Below, one piece after another: positions 7,307 through 16,272 of a DNA stretch of 64,000 nucleotides. The translations under genes and the position numbers were made by a program. Numbering within the stretch: position 1 is the stretch's first letter; each line of letters opens with the position of its first letter. The notes below the pieces were generated by a model, which had not been told where the DNA came from, did no database searches, and saw only the letters and a program-made list of their open reading frames with translations. The DNA comes from Oceanospirillaceae bacterium (GTDB lineage Bacteria; Pseudomonadota; Gammaproteobacteria; Pseudomonadales; Balneatricaceae), in contig JABXIM010000034.1 in the NCBI GenBank assembly GCA_013373085.1, positions 1 to 64,000 of the forward strand, read 5' to 3'.

Positions 7307-9874
7307 ATGTTTTTCGACCTTCATCGTCTTCGAGCCTTTGGCACCCGCCCCTGTTTACTCGACACCCGGGGCCGGACGCTCAATTATGCAGAACTCGCCG
7401 ACCAGGCGGCCGGTTTCGGCGAAAAGCTGGGGCCGCTGAAACGCCGGGGGCTCGTCGCCATCGAAGCCGCTTCCGAGATCGAGGCGATTGTCGCCTACAT
7501 CGGTACCCTGGCGGCCGGACACGCGGTCATGCCGCTACCGGCCGGGGATGAGGGTACCGCAAGCAAGCTTCAGCAACGCTTCCGCCCCTCCGCCAGTTTC
7601 CGCCGCATCGACGGCCACTGGCAGCTGCTGCAACACGAAAGCCCAACGGCACGACTGCATCCGGAACTCGCACTGCTGCTGCAGACGTCCGGCAGCACGG
7701 GCCAGGGACGTGGCGTACGCCTGGCGGCATCAGCGCTGGACGCCAATGCCGAGTCGATCTGCGATTACCTTGGCATTACCAGCGCAGACCGCGCCGCGCT
7801 GATCCTGCCGTTGCACTATTCCTACGGCCTTTCGGTACTCCATTCCCATCTGCGCGCCGGCGCCAGCATCTGGCTCCATCCGGACTCCGTACTCGAGCCC
7901 GGCTTCGCTAACGCGTTAAACGCCAGCGGCGCCACCAGTCTCGCCGGCGTGCCGCACCACTTCAACCTGCTGGAAAGCGCAGGACTGACGCAGGCGCTGC
8001 CGGATAACCTGCGCTTCCTGACAGTTGCGGGCGGCGCCATGGAGCCGCCCCGGGTACGCGACTGGGCGGCGCTCATGGAACGCCGTAACGGCCGTTTCGT
8101 CGTGATGTACGGCCAGACCGAAGCGACGGCGCGCATCGCCTGGCTGCCACCGGAACTTGCGCAGCACAAACCCGATGCCATCGGGATTGCCATTCCCGGC
8201 GGGAAACTGGCACTGCGGGACGACCGCGGCGCTGACATCACCGCACCCGAGGGCGAAGGCGAACTGGTCTACCGCGGCCCGAACGTCATGATGGGTTACG
8301 CCGATGACCACGACGACCTGGTACGCGGCCCCGAGCTCGATGCACTTGCGACCGGAGACCTGGCTCGGCGCGACCCGGACGGCATTTACCGCATCACCGG
8401 CCGGCTGTCGCGGATGTCCAAGATCGCCGGTATCCGCATCGGCCACGATGCCCTGGAGCGCGCCCTCGCCGACGCCGGCCGCGAGATAGCGGTCTGGGGA
8501 GACGACCGGCGTATCGGCATCGCACTGGCCGACGCCACGTCGGACGCCGCCGAGATCGGCGAACGGGCGGCAGCGCTGACCGGGGTCGGCGCGCAGCATT
8601 TCGATGTCCGCCGTCTCGAGAGCCTGCCGAGACGCGCTAACGGCAAGATCGATTATCCGGCGCTGAAGGCGCAGTCGAGCCCCAAGCCGCGCAGCGAAAG
8701 CGTGCTGGCCGCCTACCGCGCCACCTTCGCCCATCGCAGGGTACGCCCCAGCGACTCTTTCACCCGTCTGGGCGGCGACTCGCTCTGTCATGTCGAGCTG
8801 ACCCTGGCGCTGGAGGAACGGCTTGGTGGCGTACCCACGGGCTGGGAACAGATGTCGATCGCCGAACTTGAAGACGCACGGCCGGCCCGCGGCCACAGCC
8901 TGCCAACCGAACTGGTGGCCCGGGTACTGGCGATCATGGCGGTAGTCGTCACGCACCAGACGCTCTGGCCGGTTTACGGCGGCGCCGCGGCCATGGTGAT
9001 ACTGATGGGCATGAGCGTCGCCGCCTATCGCTGGGACGCCCTTGCAGGCGGTGATCTGCGTGGCTATTTCACGCCCATGCTCGGCGTTCTGCTGCCTTAT
9101 TACGCGGTACTGGCGGGGTTCTCGCTGGCCTGGGGCGAGGTGCCCTGGGTTTCGGCGCTGCTAATCGGCAACTTTGCCATCACCACGCCCGAAACGCACC
9201 AGATGCTGCCCTACCTCTACTGGTTCGTCGAGGCCTATGTGCAGATATCGCTGCTGATCGCGATTCCGTTCCTGATCCCTTCGCTGCGGCGCTGGCTGGC
9301 GCAGCACGGCGGCCGGCGTCTGACCTTTGGACTCGGGCTGCTGGGGGTGGCGGTTGCGCTGCGGCTCACCATTCCCGAACTGTGGCCAATGAAGGGGCGG
9401 GCCCTGTTCACGGTGCCCTGGGTGCTTTACCTGTTCGCGCTGGGCTGGTGCATTACCACAGCGGTCACGACGCGCAAACGGACCCTCGTGTTCGCCCTCG
9501 CCTGCATGATCATGCCGCTGGCCGCGTACATGGGCGGCAACTGGCACGGCAGCTGGATCAAGTACATGAGCCTGCTGGCGGTGGTTGCGCTGCTGTGTTT
9601 CGTGCCGGCCATCCGCGTGCCCCGGTTCGCGATCCGGCCACTGATGCGCCTGGCGCAGGCCGCCTTCCCGATCTACCTGCTGCACCGGCTGGTGCCGGAG
9701 GTCCTGATGCCCATGGTCGGGCTGGAGGGCCGCGGGCCCATGGTCAATGCCCTGGCAATCGCCGGCGGGATCGGGCTTGGGCTGCTGGCCGCAACCGCCC
9801 AGCGCAGACTGATGTCGCAGCGTTCCGAGCGCAAAGTCAGCCAGGGCGGTGCCCTCGCCAGCGTATCCGGCTGA
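7307..9874 (+). CDS. Tridomain adenylation / carrier protein / membrane acyltransferase
   Basis: 855 residues in three parts. Residues ~1-460 are an AMP-forming adenylation domain: A3 loop LLQTSGSTGQG (124-), YGQTEATARI, GDLARRDPDGIYRITGRLS and NGKIDYP near its end. Residues ~460-535 are a carrier domain with the phosphopantetheine site LGGDSL (Ser492). Residues ~540-850 are a multi-span membrane domain of the acyltransferase-3/OafA type: it opens RVLAIMAVVVTHQTLWP, with the family's conserved His in the first helix, and closes with AAFPIYLLHR. No condensation or thioesterase domain is present. The likely chemistry is activation of a carboxylic or amino acid, loading on the carrier, and transfer across or at the inner membrane to an unknown acceptor. 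It stands alone with no biosynthetic partners beside it. Confidence 0.85.
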   Translation: MFFDLHRLRAFGTRPCLLDTRGRTLNYAELADQAAGFGEKLGPLKRRGLVAIEAASEIEAIVAYIGTLAAGHAVMPLPAGDEGTASKLQQRFRPSASFRRIDGHWQLLQHESPTARLHPELALLLQTSGSTGQGRGVRLAASALDANAESICDYLGITSADRAALILPLHYSYGLSVLHSHLRAGASIWLHPDSVLEPGFANALNASGATSLAGVPHHFNLLESAGLTQALPDNLRFLTVAGGAMEPPRVRDWAALMERRNGRFVVMYGQTEATARIAWLPPELAQHKPDAIGIAIPGGKLALRDDRGADITAPEGEGELVYRGPNVMMGYADDHDDLVRGPELDALATGDLARRDPDGIYRITGRLSRMSKIAGIRIGHDALERALADAGREIAVWGDDRRIGIALADATSDAAEIGERAAALTGVGAQHFDVRRLESLPRRANGKIDYPALKAQSSPKPRSESVLAAYRATFAHRRVRPSDSFTRLGGDSLCHVELTLALEERLGGVPTGWEQMSIAELEDARPARGHSLPTELVARVLAIMAVVVTHQTLWPVYGGAAAMVILMGMSVAAYRWDALAGGDLRGYFTPMLGVLLPYYAVLAGFSLAWGEVPWVSALLIGNFAITTPETHQMLPYLYWFVEAYVQISLLIAIPFLIPSLRRWLAQHGGRRLTFGLGLLGVAVALRLTIPELWPMKGRALFTVPWVLYLFALGWCITTAVTTRKRTLVFALACMIMPLAAYMGGNWHGSWIKYMSLLAVVALLCFVPAIRVPRFAIRPLMRLAQAAFPIYLLHRLVPEVLMPMVGLEGRGPMVNALAIAGGIGLGLLAATAQRRLMSQRSERKVSQGGALASVSG

Positions 9875-9929
9875 CCGGCCCATTCAGCAATGTGGTCGTC
9901 GCCCTGCGCGGGCAACCTGCTCAGTGCGG

Positions 9930-11447
9930 CTATGAATGACAGCGCACGCTGTCGGTGCGGGCCAGCCGGCGCAGGCGCCGCGACAGGGTGTCGACCAGCA
10001 TGTTGAGCAACGCCGTGACCAGAATCAGCAGGAAGGCGCGGTCGTAGCGGATTTCCTCGAACGCCGAATCGATATAGAAACCGAGGGTGGCGATTCCGAG
10101 GATGCCCATGATGGCGCTCTCGCGCAGAATCACTTCCCAGCGATAGAACAGCAGCGCCAGCATCGCCGGGAAGCGGCGCGGCGTCTCGATATAGGCGTAA
10201 CGTTTTAGCCCCTTGGGATCGTCCGGGCGTGCCGTCGGCGCGCCGGATTCGGCGTCACTGGCATTGGCTACCAGAAAGGCGATCAGCCCGCCGTTGTGCA
10301 GCGCCAGTGCCAGCACCGCCGGCAGCCCCGACGGACCGAACAGCAGCAGGAATACGTAGGCCAGCACCATCTCCGGCGTCGAACGCAGTACCAGCAACAG
10401 AAAACGGCCGGGCCAGCGCATCGCCGGCCCCGCCAGCGCACGACTGGCGAACGGATAGGTCGCGAGGATCACGACACCGCTCAGGACCAGCGCAATCTGT
10501 GTCAGCAGCACCGTTTGCAGCAGCCCCGGCCAGACCTGCTGGCTGAACATCATGCGATACCACTCCAGCAGCCCGCTCCAGTCGCCCCGATGCAACGCTG
10601 TCGGCCAGATATCCTCGCTGATGAAGCGCCACAGGTATCCGCCATTGCTGAAGCCGACTGTTTCGGGTAGCAGCCAGACCGCCGCTGCCAGGTAGAGTGG
10701 CAGCAACCAGGGCCGCAACCAGAAACGAATGCTTGCGATCAACAGCAGAAAGGCCCAGAACATGGCGCCGGCTTCGCTGTACTGGCCCTGCTTGAATGCG
10801 GTCTCGAGGTGAAACCCCAGCGTCGGCAGGCCGATGAAGCCGAGAATCGCACTCGAGCGCAGCGCGCACTCGAAGCGGTAGCGGGTATAGCTGACCAGCG
10901 CCGGCCAGGCCTGCGGGATGAGGGTGTACAGGTGACGCTTGAGCGGCCCCGCCGCGAGCGGAAGCGCCTGCGCGGGCTCCGGCGCCTGCTGCTCGAAAAT
11001 TTCGGCGAACACCTTGGCGAAGACGCCACTGAAAGGCACCAGGATCGCCAGTATGCCGGTGCTGGCACTGAGCCCATAGAGCTGCATGAAAATCAGCCCC
11101 CAGAACAGCTCGTGCACCGAACGCAGCGCCGCGCACAACAGCCGTACCGGCAGGAAACGAAACGCCATCGCCAACCCCAGCCCCAGCGGGGCCGCCAGTG
11201 CGACCGCCAGCAGCGCGAAGGCGATGGTCTGGCCTACCGCCCGCAGCAGCTGCGGCAGATCGCGCCAGTCCGGTTGCGCCAGGCCCAGCCCGATACGCGA
11301 GAGCTCCTGCCAGGGGTCGACCCGGTAGAGCTGGATATCGGCGCCCAGGAGCGATAACAGCGCGACGGCGATCAGCAGCAGGCAGACGCCATTGAGCGTG
11401 CGTGCACTGGAGCGCCGCCTGGAATAGAACGCGGCCAGCACGGTCAT
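9930..11447 (-). CDS. Phosphonate-type ABC permease, two permease units fused (putative selenate transporter)
   Basis: 505-residue inner-membrane protein with two PhnE-like halves: residues ~75-265 and ~300-500. Each half has an EAA-type loop of this family (ECALRSSAILGFIGLPTLGF and ILRESAIMGILGIATLGFYI), which contacts the ATPase. Such fused permeases occur with the phosphonate-like binding proteins annotated as putative selenate transporters. Start overlaps the stop of the ATPase gene by 4 bases (ATGA). Last gene of the selD-selU-transporter cluster; the substrate is inferred from that context, and phosphonate or phosphite cannot be excluded. Confidence 0.8.
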   Translation of the reverse strand: MTVLAAFYSRRRSSARTLNGVCLLLIAVALLSLLGADIQLYRVDPWQELSRIGLGLAQPDWRDLPQLLRAVGQTIAFALLAVALAAPLGLGLAMAFRFLPVRLLCAALRSVHELFWGLIFMQLYGLSASTGILAILVPFSGVFAKVFAEIFEQQAPEPAQALPLAAGPLKRHLYTLIPQAWPALVSYTRYRFECALRSSAILGFIGLPTLGFHLETAFKQGQYSEAGAMFWAFLLLIASIRFWLRPWLLPLYLAAAVWLLPETVGFSNGGYLWRFISEDIWPTALHRGDWSGLLEWYRMMFSQQVWPGLLQTVLLTQIALVLSGVVILATYPFASRALAGPAMRWPGRFLLLVLRSTPEMVLAYVFLLLFGPSGLPAVLALALHNGGLIAFLVANASDAESGAPTARPDDPKGLKRYAYIETPRRFPAMLALLFYRWEVILRESAIMGILGIATLGFYIDSAFEEIRYDRAFLLILVTALLNMLVDTLSRRLRRLARTDSVRCHS

Positions 11448-12184
11448 GAGGTGCGAATCACCCAGCCCTCGTTTTCAGGCGCCGGCGGTCCGGACAGCGG
11501 CGATCCGTCCTGCTGGTAAAAATCGTCCAGCGCTTCGTCGCTCAGTTCGCTCGCCGGACAGTCACAACAGATACGCCCGTCACGCAGCACCACGATACGG
11601 TCGAAGTGGTTCAGCGCGAGCTGCCGGTTGTGCAGGCTGACGATGGCGGACTCGTGCCGCTCGAGCAACTGCCTCAACAAGGCTTCAGCCTGTAGCGGAT
11701 CCACCGAAGACACCGGCTCGTCGCCAAGGAACACCGGCTGGCGACGATAGAGCGCGCGGCCGATGGCGACCCGCTGCCGCTGGCCGCCGGACAGCCGGTC
11801 CACCGACTGCCACAGCTTGTCCTGCAGCCCCAGCAGCCGGGCGATGTCCTCGATCGCCCGGCGATGGGACGGCAGCGGCCGCACCAGGTTCCACAGTGCC
11901 GGCAGGTTACCGACCCTGTCCAGCGCACCGATGAAGATGTTCTGGTAGACCGACAGCAGATCCACCAGCCCCCCGCCCTGCGGCTGCAGAGCGCTGATAC
12001 CGGGCTGCTGCCCATACAACAGGTTGATCAGCGTCGACTTACCGGCGCCTGACGGGCCGAGCAGCGCGACCTTTTCGCCGCGCCGGACCTCCAGGCTGAT
12101 ATCGTCCAGCACCCGGTTCCGGCCATAACTCAGCGACTGGTTCGCCAGCCGGAACAGCGTCGCGCCGCTCAGCGCATTAGTCAT
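11444..12184 (-). CDS. ABC transporter ATPase, phosphonate/selenate type
   Basis: 246 residues. Walker A GPSGAGKST, signature LSGGQRQRVAIGRAL, Walker B-like VFLGDEPVSSVD and a switch His region are intact; closest in type to PhnC. The ATG at 12184 lies within the end of the binding-protein gene (8-base overlap), which argues for translational coupling and against the longer frame. Energises the fused permease encoded downstream. Confidence 0.9.
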   Translation of the reverse strand: MTNALSGATLFRLANQSLSYGRNRVLDDISLEVRRGEKVALLGPSGAGKSTLINLLYGQQPGISALQPQGGGLVDLLSVYQNIFIGALDRVGNLPALWNLVRPLPSHRRAIEDIARLLGLQDKLWQSVDRLSGGQRQRVAIGRALYRRQPVFLGDEPVSSVDPLQAEALLRQLLERHESAIVSLHNRQLALNHFDRIVVLRDGRICCDCPASELSDEALDDFYQQDGSPLSGPPAPENEGWVIRTS

Positions 12185-13034
12185 CCAGCAACCCGATTGC
12201 CCGGGCGGTGTCTTCGATCGGCCCGTAGTCGTCGTTGGCCGCGGGCACGAAGCTCTGGCGCGGGAAACTCGCAAGCAGCTCCGGATCCTTGAGGTTCAGC
12301 AGCGCCTCGCGAACCCGCGCCTTGAAGCCCTCGCCGAAGCGGGCGTCGACGTCGCCGCGTACGGTCCACTGGTAGTCCGGGTAGGTCGGCGTAGTCCAGA
12401 TCACCCGGACCTTGTCCGCATCGATCTTGCCCTGCTCGAGCTCGCTCTCCCAGACCGCGAAATTGACGGCGCCGACCTGGTACGCGCCGGCCTGCACCTG
12501 TGCGATCGTGCGGCTGTGATCGCCGGAGAAGCCGACGCGGGAGAAAATCTCCTCGGGCGCGGCACCGAACTGCTCACGCAGATAAAACTCCGGCATCAGG
12601 CGACCCGATGTCGAGCCCTTGGAGCCGAAGGTGAAGGTCTTGCCGCGCAGAGCATCGGTCAGCGTCTCGCCGGGTTCGATCCCGGTACTGGCGTGGGCGA
12701 TGAAATAGCTCTTGAAGAACTGATCCTCATAACCCTGCGCCAACGCCTCCGACCCCGGCACCAGGCGCCGCGCCTGCACGCCGGAAAGACCGCCGAACCA
12801 GGCCAGCTGCACCTGGTTGTTGCGGAACGCCGTGATCGCGGCGGCGTAGGACTTGACCGGGATGTACTGAACCTCGATGTCCAGCTGGGCGCTCAGGTAA
12901 TCGGCCACTTTGCCGAACCGCTCCTGCAGACGCGATTCGTCCTCATCCGGTATGGCGGTGAATACGAAGGTCTCGGCCTGGGCCAGTGTGGGCAACAGTA
13001 GCGCCAGGGCCAGTAAACGGCGAAATATCGACAT
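12177..13034 (-). CDS. Periplasmic binding protein, PhnD-like (putative selenate family)
   Basis: 285 residues with a Sec signal peptide (MSIFRRLLALALLLPTLAQA, cleavage after AQA). The mature protein has PhnD-family features: YIPVKSYAAAITAFRNNQVQ, WFGGLSGVQAR, FGSKGSTSGRLMPEFYL and AGAYQVGAVNF. A subfamily of these proteins found next to selD and selU is named putative selenate ABC transporter binding protein; the gene order here is exactly that. It begins 17 bases after the selU stop. Substrate is inferred from linkage, not from binding residues. Confidence 0.85.
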   Translation of the reverse strand: MSIFRRLLALALLLPTLAQAETFVFTAIPDEDESRLQERFGKVADYLSAQLDIEVQYIPVKSYAAAITAFRNNQVQLAWFGGLSGVQARRLVPGSEALAQGYEDQFFKSYFIAHASTGIEPGETLTDALRGKTFTFGSKGSTSGRLMPEFYLREQFGAAPEEIFSRVGFSGDHSRTIAQVQAGAYQVGAVNFAVWESELEQGKIDADKVRVIWTTPTYPDYQWTVRGDVDARFGEGFKARVREALLNLKDPELLASFPRQSFVPAANDDYGPIEDTARAIGLLDD

Positions 13035-13051
13035 CGGAGCTCCTTGTCCAT

Positions 13052-14161
13052 TCAGTCGGCAGTTGAGGTCAGGTATTCAAGTACCGCGGTGCGATCGCCG
13101 CGGAAAACTATGCGATCAGCCCGCTTTGCGAGCTGATAGTCGTACATCGGGTCGTAGTAATCCACCAGCAGATGGCGTATCCAGTCCCGGTGGAGGCCCG
13201 GCTCGCCCTCGCTGTGGGCAGCGAGCGCCTGCGCCAGCTGCTCGGCGATTTCGCGATAACGCACCCCGCCCAGGCGCTTGCGCACCCGGTACAGCGACTG
13301 GGTCAGGTCATCGGCGAAGGCTTCGAACCCGGCGCCTTCTCCCAGCTCATGCCGCCACTCCGCCAGCTTCTGCAGAATATAATTGCGGTAACTGTGTTCA
13401 ACACGCTCCTCGAGCGAAACCTCCAGCACCACGATCGGACTGCGCTCCATCGCCTGCTGGAATACCGGCGGCAGCGAGCAGCGCCCGACCAGGCGTCCCT
13501 CGTCCTCCAGCAGTATCGGCTGAACACCAGGCAACCTGGACCGGTGTTCGGCCTTGAGCAAGGCAACCGCCAGCGCATTTTCGAAGCTGAGCTGGGTCGG
13601 CTGGCCGCCGGGCCGACGACCGAAGCTGGAGCCACGATGGTGTGCCAGAGCCTCGAGATCCACCGCCTGCGGCAACGCCTCGATCAACGCCGTCTTGTTG
13701 CAGCCGGTACGCCCGCCCAGCAGCTGCATCGGGCGCTCGGCGCATATACGCTCGAATTCATCGATCAGAAAACGGCGCATCGCCTTGTAGCCGCCGCCGA
13801 TGCGCGGATAATCACATCCCGCCTCGTGCATCCACTGCTGGCAGATCTGGCTACGAAGGCCGCCGCGCCAGCAATACAGATAACCCTCTGGGTGGCGCTG
13901 CGCGAATTCGACCCAGGCCGCGACGCGTTCGTCCTTCACCGCTCCGCCGACGAGCCGGTGACCCAGCTCGATCGCCGCCTGCTGCCCCTGACGTTTGTAA
14001 CAGGTGCCGACCTGCGCCCGTTCGTCATCGGTCATCAAGGGCAGGCTTACACTGCTGGGAAAGGCGCCCTTTTCGAACTCCACCGGCGCCCGGGTGTCGA
14101 TCAGCGGAACATCGTCGAGAAAGATCGACAGGAAGTCCTGGGCATCGGCCTGTCTCACCAT
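13052..14161 (-). CDS. selU: tRNA 2-selenouridine synthase
   Basis: 369-residue SelU/MnmH, which replaces sulfur by selenium at wobble 2-thiouridine of Lys, Glu and Gln tRNAs using selenophosphate, through a geranylated intermediate. Residues ~10-125 are a rhodanese domain with the catalytic Cys97 in [12 protein letters not shown]; a P-loop domain follows. The P-loop reads GGRTGCNKT (149-157): the last Gly of the usual GxxxxGK[ST] is Asn, an oddity worth checking against the family. It overlaps selD by 7 bases, so its selenium donor is made from the gene just upstream. Also known as mnmH or ybbB. Confidence 0.93.
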   Translation of the reverse strand: MVRQADAQDFLSIFLDDVPLIDTRAPVEFEKGAFPSSVSLPLMTDDERAQVGTCYKRQGQQAAIELGHRLVGGAVKDERVAAWVEFAQRHPEGYLYCWRGGLRSQICQQWMHEAGCDYPRIGGGYKAMRRFLIDEFERICAERPMQLLGGRTGCNKTALIEALPQAVDLEALAHHRGSSFGRRPGGQPTQLSFENALAVALLKAEHRSRLPGVQPILLEDEGRLVGRCSLPPVFQQAMERSPIVVLEVSLEERVEHSYRNYILQKLAEWRHELGEGAGFEAFADDLTQSLYRVRKRLGGVRYREIAEQLAQALAAHSEGEPGLHRDWIRHLLVDYYDPMYDYQLAKRADRIVFRGDRTAVLEYLTSTAD

Positions 14162-15210
14162 GCCAGGTCACCCTTTACCTGGACCCGATGTTCGCCGCTC
14201 TGCGGGCGCAACTCGCCGATGCAGCCGTGCTCGACGCCCTGCTCGGCCAGCAACTGCTCCAGCGTGCCGGCCTGTTCGGTTGCAACGGTGATCAGCAGAC
14301 CACCGCTGGTTTGCGGATCGCACAGCAGTTGCTGCAGCGGCAGCGCCATCGGCGCCAGCTTGTGTCCGTAGCTGTCCAGGTTGCGGCCGGTCCCTCCCGG
14401 AACACAGCCCGCGGCCAGGTATTCGAGCGCCTGCGGGATCACCGGCACGGCGGCGGCATCCAGCAGGGCGCTGACACCACTGCCCTCGCAGACTTCGAGC
14501 AGGTGCCCCATGAGGCCGAAACCGGTCACGTCGGTGATTGCACTCACGCCTTCGAGCGCCGAGACCAGCGCGCCGACGCCGTTCAGCTGGCACATGATGT
14601 CGCGCGCCAGGTGGCTGTGTTCCGCCTTCAGTTTTTTCTGTTTCTGGGCCGTGGTCAGGATGCCGATACCCAGCGGCTTGGTCAGGTAAAGCCGGTCTCC
14701 GGCACGGGCGCGATCGTTCTGTTTCAGCTGCTCGCGGGTGGTCAGCCCGGTCACCGCCAGACCGAAAATGGGCTCCGGCGCATCGATGCTGTGGCCGCCG
14801 GCCAGCGGGATACCGGCATCGGCACAGGCGCGACGCCCGCCGTCGACCACCTGCTGCGCCACCTCCGGCGGCAGCACGTTGACCGGCCAGCCAAGGATGG
14901 CAATCGCCATCAGCGGTTTGCCGCCCATCGCATAGATATCGCTGATGGCATTGGTCGCGGCGATACGACCGAAATCGAAGGGGTCATCGACGATCGGCAT
15001 GAAAAAGTCGGTGGTGCTCAGCACAACCTGCCCGTTGCCCAGATCGTATGCGGCTGCATCGTCCTTGCTGCTGTTGCCGACCAGTAACTGGGGCGAATCC
15101 GGCAGCTGCAACTGCGACACCAGGATCTGATCCAGCACCTTGGGTGAAATCTTGCAACCACAGCCGGCGCCATGACTGTATTCGGTCAGGCGTACAGTGG
15201 ATTCGGACAT
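14155..15210 (-). CDS. selD: Selenide, water dikinase (selenophosphate synthetase)
   Basis: 351 residues. Makes selenophosphate from selenide and ATP. The N-terminus holds the catalytic pair in [10 protein letters not shown], with Cys17 and Cys19 at the same numbers as the Escherichia coli enzyme; no selenocysteine is used. [13 protein letters not shown] and the C-terminal ATP-binding half are intact. I choose the ATG at 15210 ([11 protein letters not shown]) after GGAGTTCAAGGC instead of a longer frame from 15258. First gene of the selenium cluster. Without selA/selB in view, SelU is its only visible client. Confidence 0.95.
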   Translation of the reverse strand: MSESTVRLTEYSHGAGCGCKISPKVLDQILVSQLQLPDSPQLLVGNSSKDDAAAYDLGNGQVVLSTTDFFMPIVDDPFDFGRIAATNAISDIYAMGGKPLMAIAILGWPVNVLPPEVAQQVVDGGRRACADAGIPLAGGHSIDAPEPIFGLAVTGLTTREQLKQNDRARAGDRLYLTKPLGIGILTTAQKQKKLKAEHSHLARDIMCQLNGVGALVSALEGVSAITDVTGFGLMGHLLEVCEGSGVSALLDAAAVPVIPQALEYLAAGCVPGGTGRNLDSYGHKLAPMALPLQQLLCDPQTSGGLLITVATEQAGTLEQLLAEQGVEHGCIGELRPQSGEHRVQVKGDLAW

Positions 15211-15419
15211 GCCTTGAACTCCGCGTTGAAACAAGGGGGTGAATGATACGAACAACACGGGGATTTGTCAGTTGCAGCAACGTAATTCGGGAAACGGCGC
15301 CGCACTGACGCAGTGACTGTGCCCTTTAACGCTTCCTCGAAAAGAATCCGCGCAGAACCGATACGGGTGCAACGCCGACTATTGCTACCCGGCCGGCAGC
15401 TGGCTGATGTCCATGTACA

Positions 15420-15517
15420 TCAGTTCCCAGACGGATTGAAGGAAAAGCCCAGCCGGGTGACGAAGTCGACCGAACGATCGAGGTCCTTCACCGGCTGGTT
15501 GACATAGATCTGACGTC
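15420..15517 (-). pseudogene. Remnant of a VOC/glyoxalase-family gene
   Basis: Read on the minus strand this gives GRQIYVNQPVKDLDRSVDFV then TRLGFSFNP, followed at once by an in-frame stop. The phrase is the standard opening of small VOC-superfamily proteins (lactoylglutathione lyase-like, about 130 residues). No start codon or downstream domain remains. The rest of 15211-15535 shows no gene. Confidence 0.6.
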
Positions 15518-15535
15518 CCGATTGTCAATGCGCCG

Positions 15536-16132
15536 TCAGGCTTGACGAACCTTTTTGATCGAGGGCCGGTCGCCGACACGCTCCATGAACGCGACCAGGT
15601 TAAGATAGCGGTTGATGTTGATCTCCAGCATCGGGCACCAGCCCAGCACCACGAACAGATAGGCGTCAGCCACGCTGAAGCGCTCGCCGACCAGGTAGTC
15701 CGCCTCCTGCAGCACCTGGTCTAAGTAGCTCGCCCGGGTTGCGAAGCGGTCGAGCAACAGCGCCCTCGCCTCCTCCGGCCAGCGCGGATCGAAGAAAGCG
15801 CCGAGCGCAGGATGCAGCTCCGTGCCGATAAAACTCAGCGCCTCCTGCAGGCGAACACGGGCAAAGGTGTCACAGGGCGGGGCAAGTCCCGCCGACGGCT
15901 TGAAATCGGCGATGAACTGCAGAATGGCCGCATTCTCGGTCAGCACCTGGCCATTATCGAGCTCCAGCACAGGCACGGCGTTCTTTGGGTTCAGATCCTT
16001 AAGAAAACGTCCGTCGGGCAAGCGTCGATCACCGCGCAAATCCACCTTGACGAGATCGAACGGAATATCCTCCTCGATCAGGCAAATATGTGCAGCGCTC
16101 GATCCGGTACCGGGGGCGGAATACAGTTTCAT
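15536..16132 (-). CDS. Glutathione S-transferase, beta-class-like
   Basis: 198 residues with a thioredoxin-fold N-terminal domain (MKLYSAPGTGSSAAHICLIE; NPKNAVPVLEL; LTENAAILQFIAD, the glutathione-binding SNAIL-like segment) and an all-helical C-terminal domain. Beta-class enzymes carry Cys at position 10; here it is Gly, with Ser11 and Ser12 next to it, so the chemistry may differ. The ATG at 16132 follows AGGAGAACTGTAT. Monocistronic; no partner suggests a particular substrate. Confidence 0.9.
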   Translation of the reverse strand: MKLYSAPGTGSSAAHICLIEEDIPFDLVKVDLRGDRRLPDGRFLKDLNPKNAVPVLELDNGQVLTENAAILQFIADFKPSAGLAPPCDTFARVRLQEALSFIGTELHPALGAFFDPRWPEEARALLLDRFATRASYLDQVLQEADYLVGERFSVADAYLFVVLGWCPMLEININRYLNLVAFMERVGDRPSIKKVRQA

Positions 16133-16272
16133 ATACAGTTCTCCTTTTGGCCCCGGGAGGGCCAGCTTGCAGAAAACCATAGTTCGCTGCTGCCGATACC
16201 GCCAGCAGACGTCACGCCGGGAACGTCAACAGCCCCTAGACTGTTAACAGAGCCCCTTTGAGGACCACCCCG

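Noticed and set aside
13172-14371. 399-codon plus-strand frame opposite selU and selD
   Set aside because: Antisense of two well-recognised genes, no motif and no ribosome-binding site.
14155-15210. Selenocysteine-containing SelD
   Set aside because: The active site uses Cys17 (TGC); no in-frame TGA or SECIS-like hairpin at that point.
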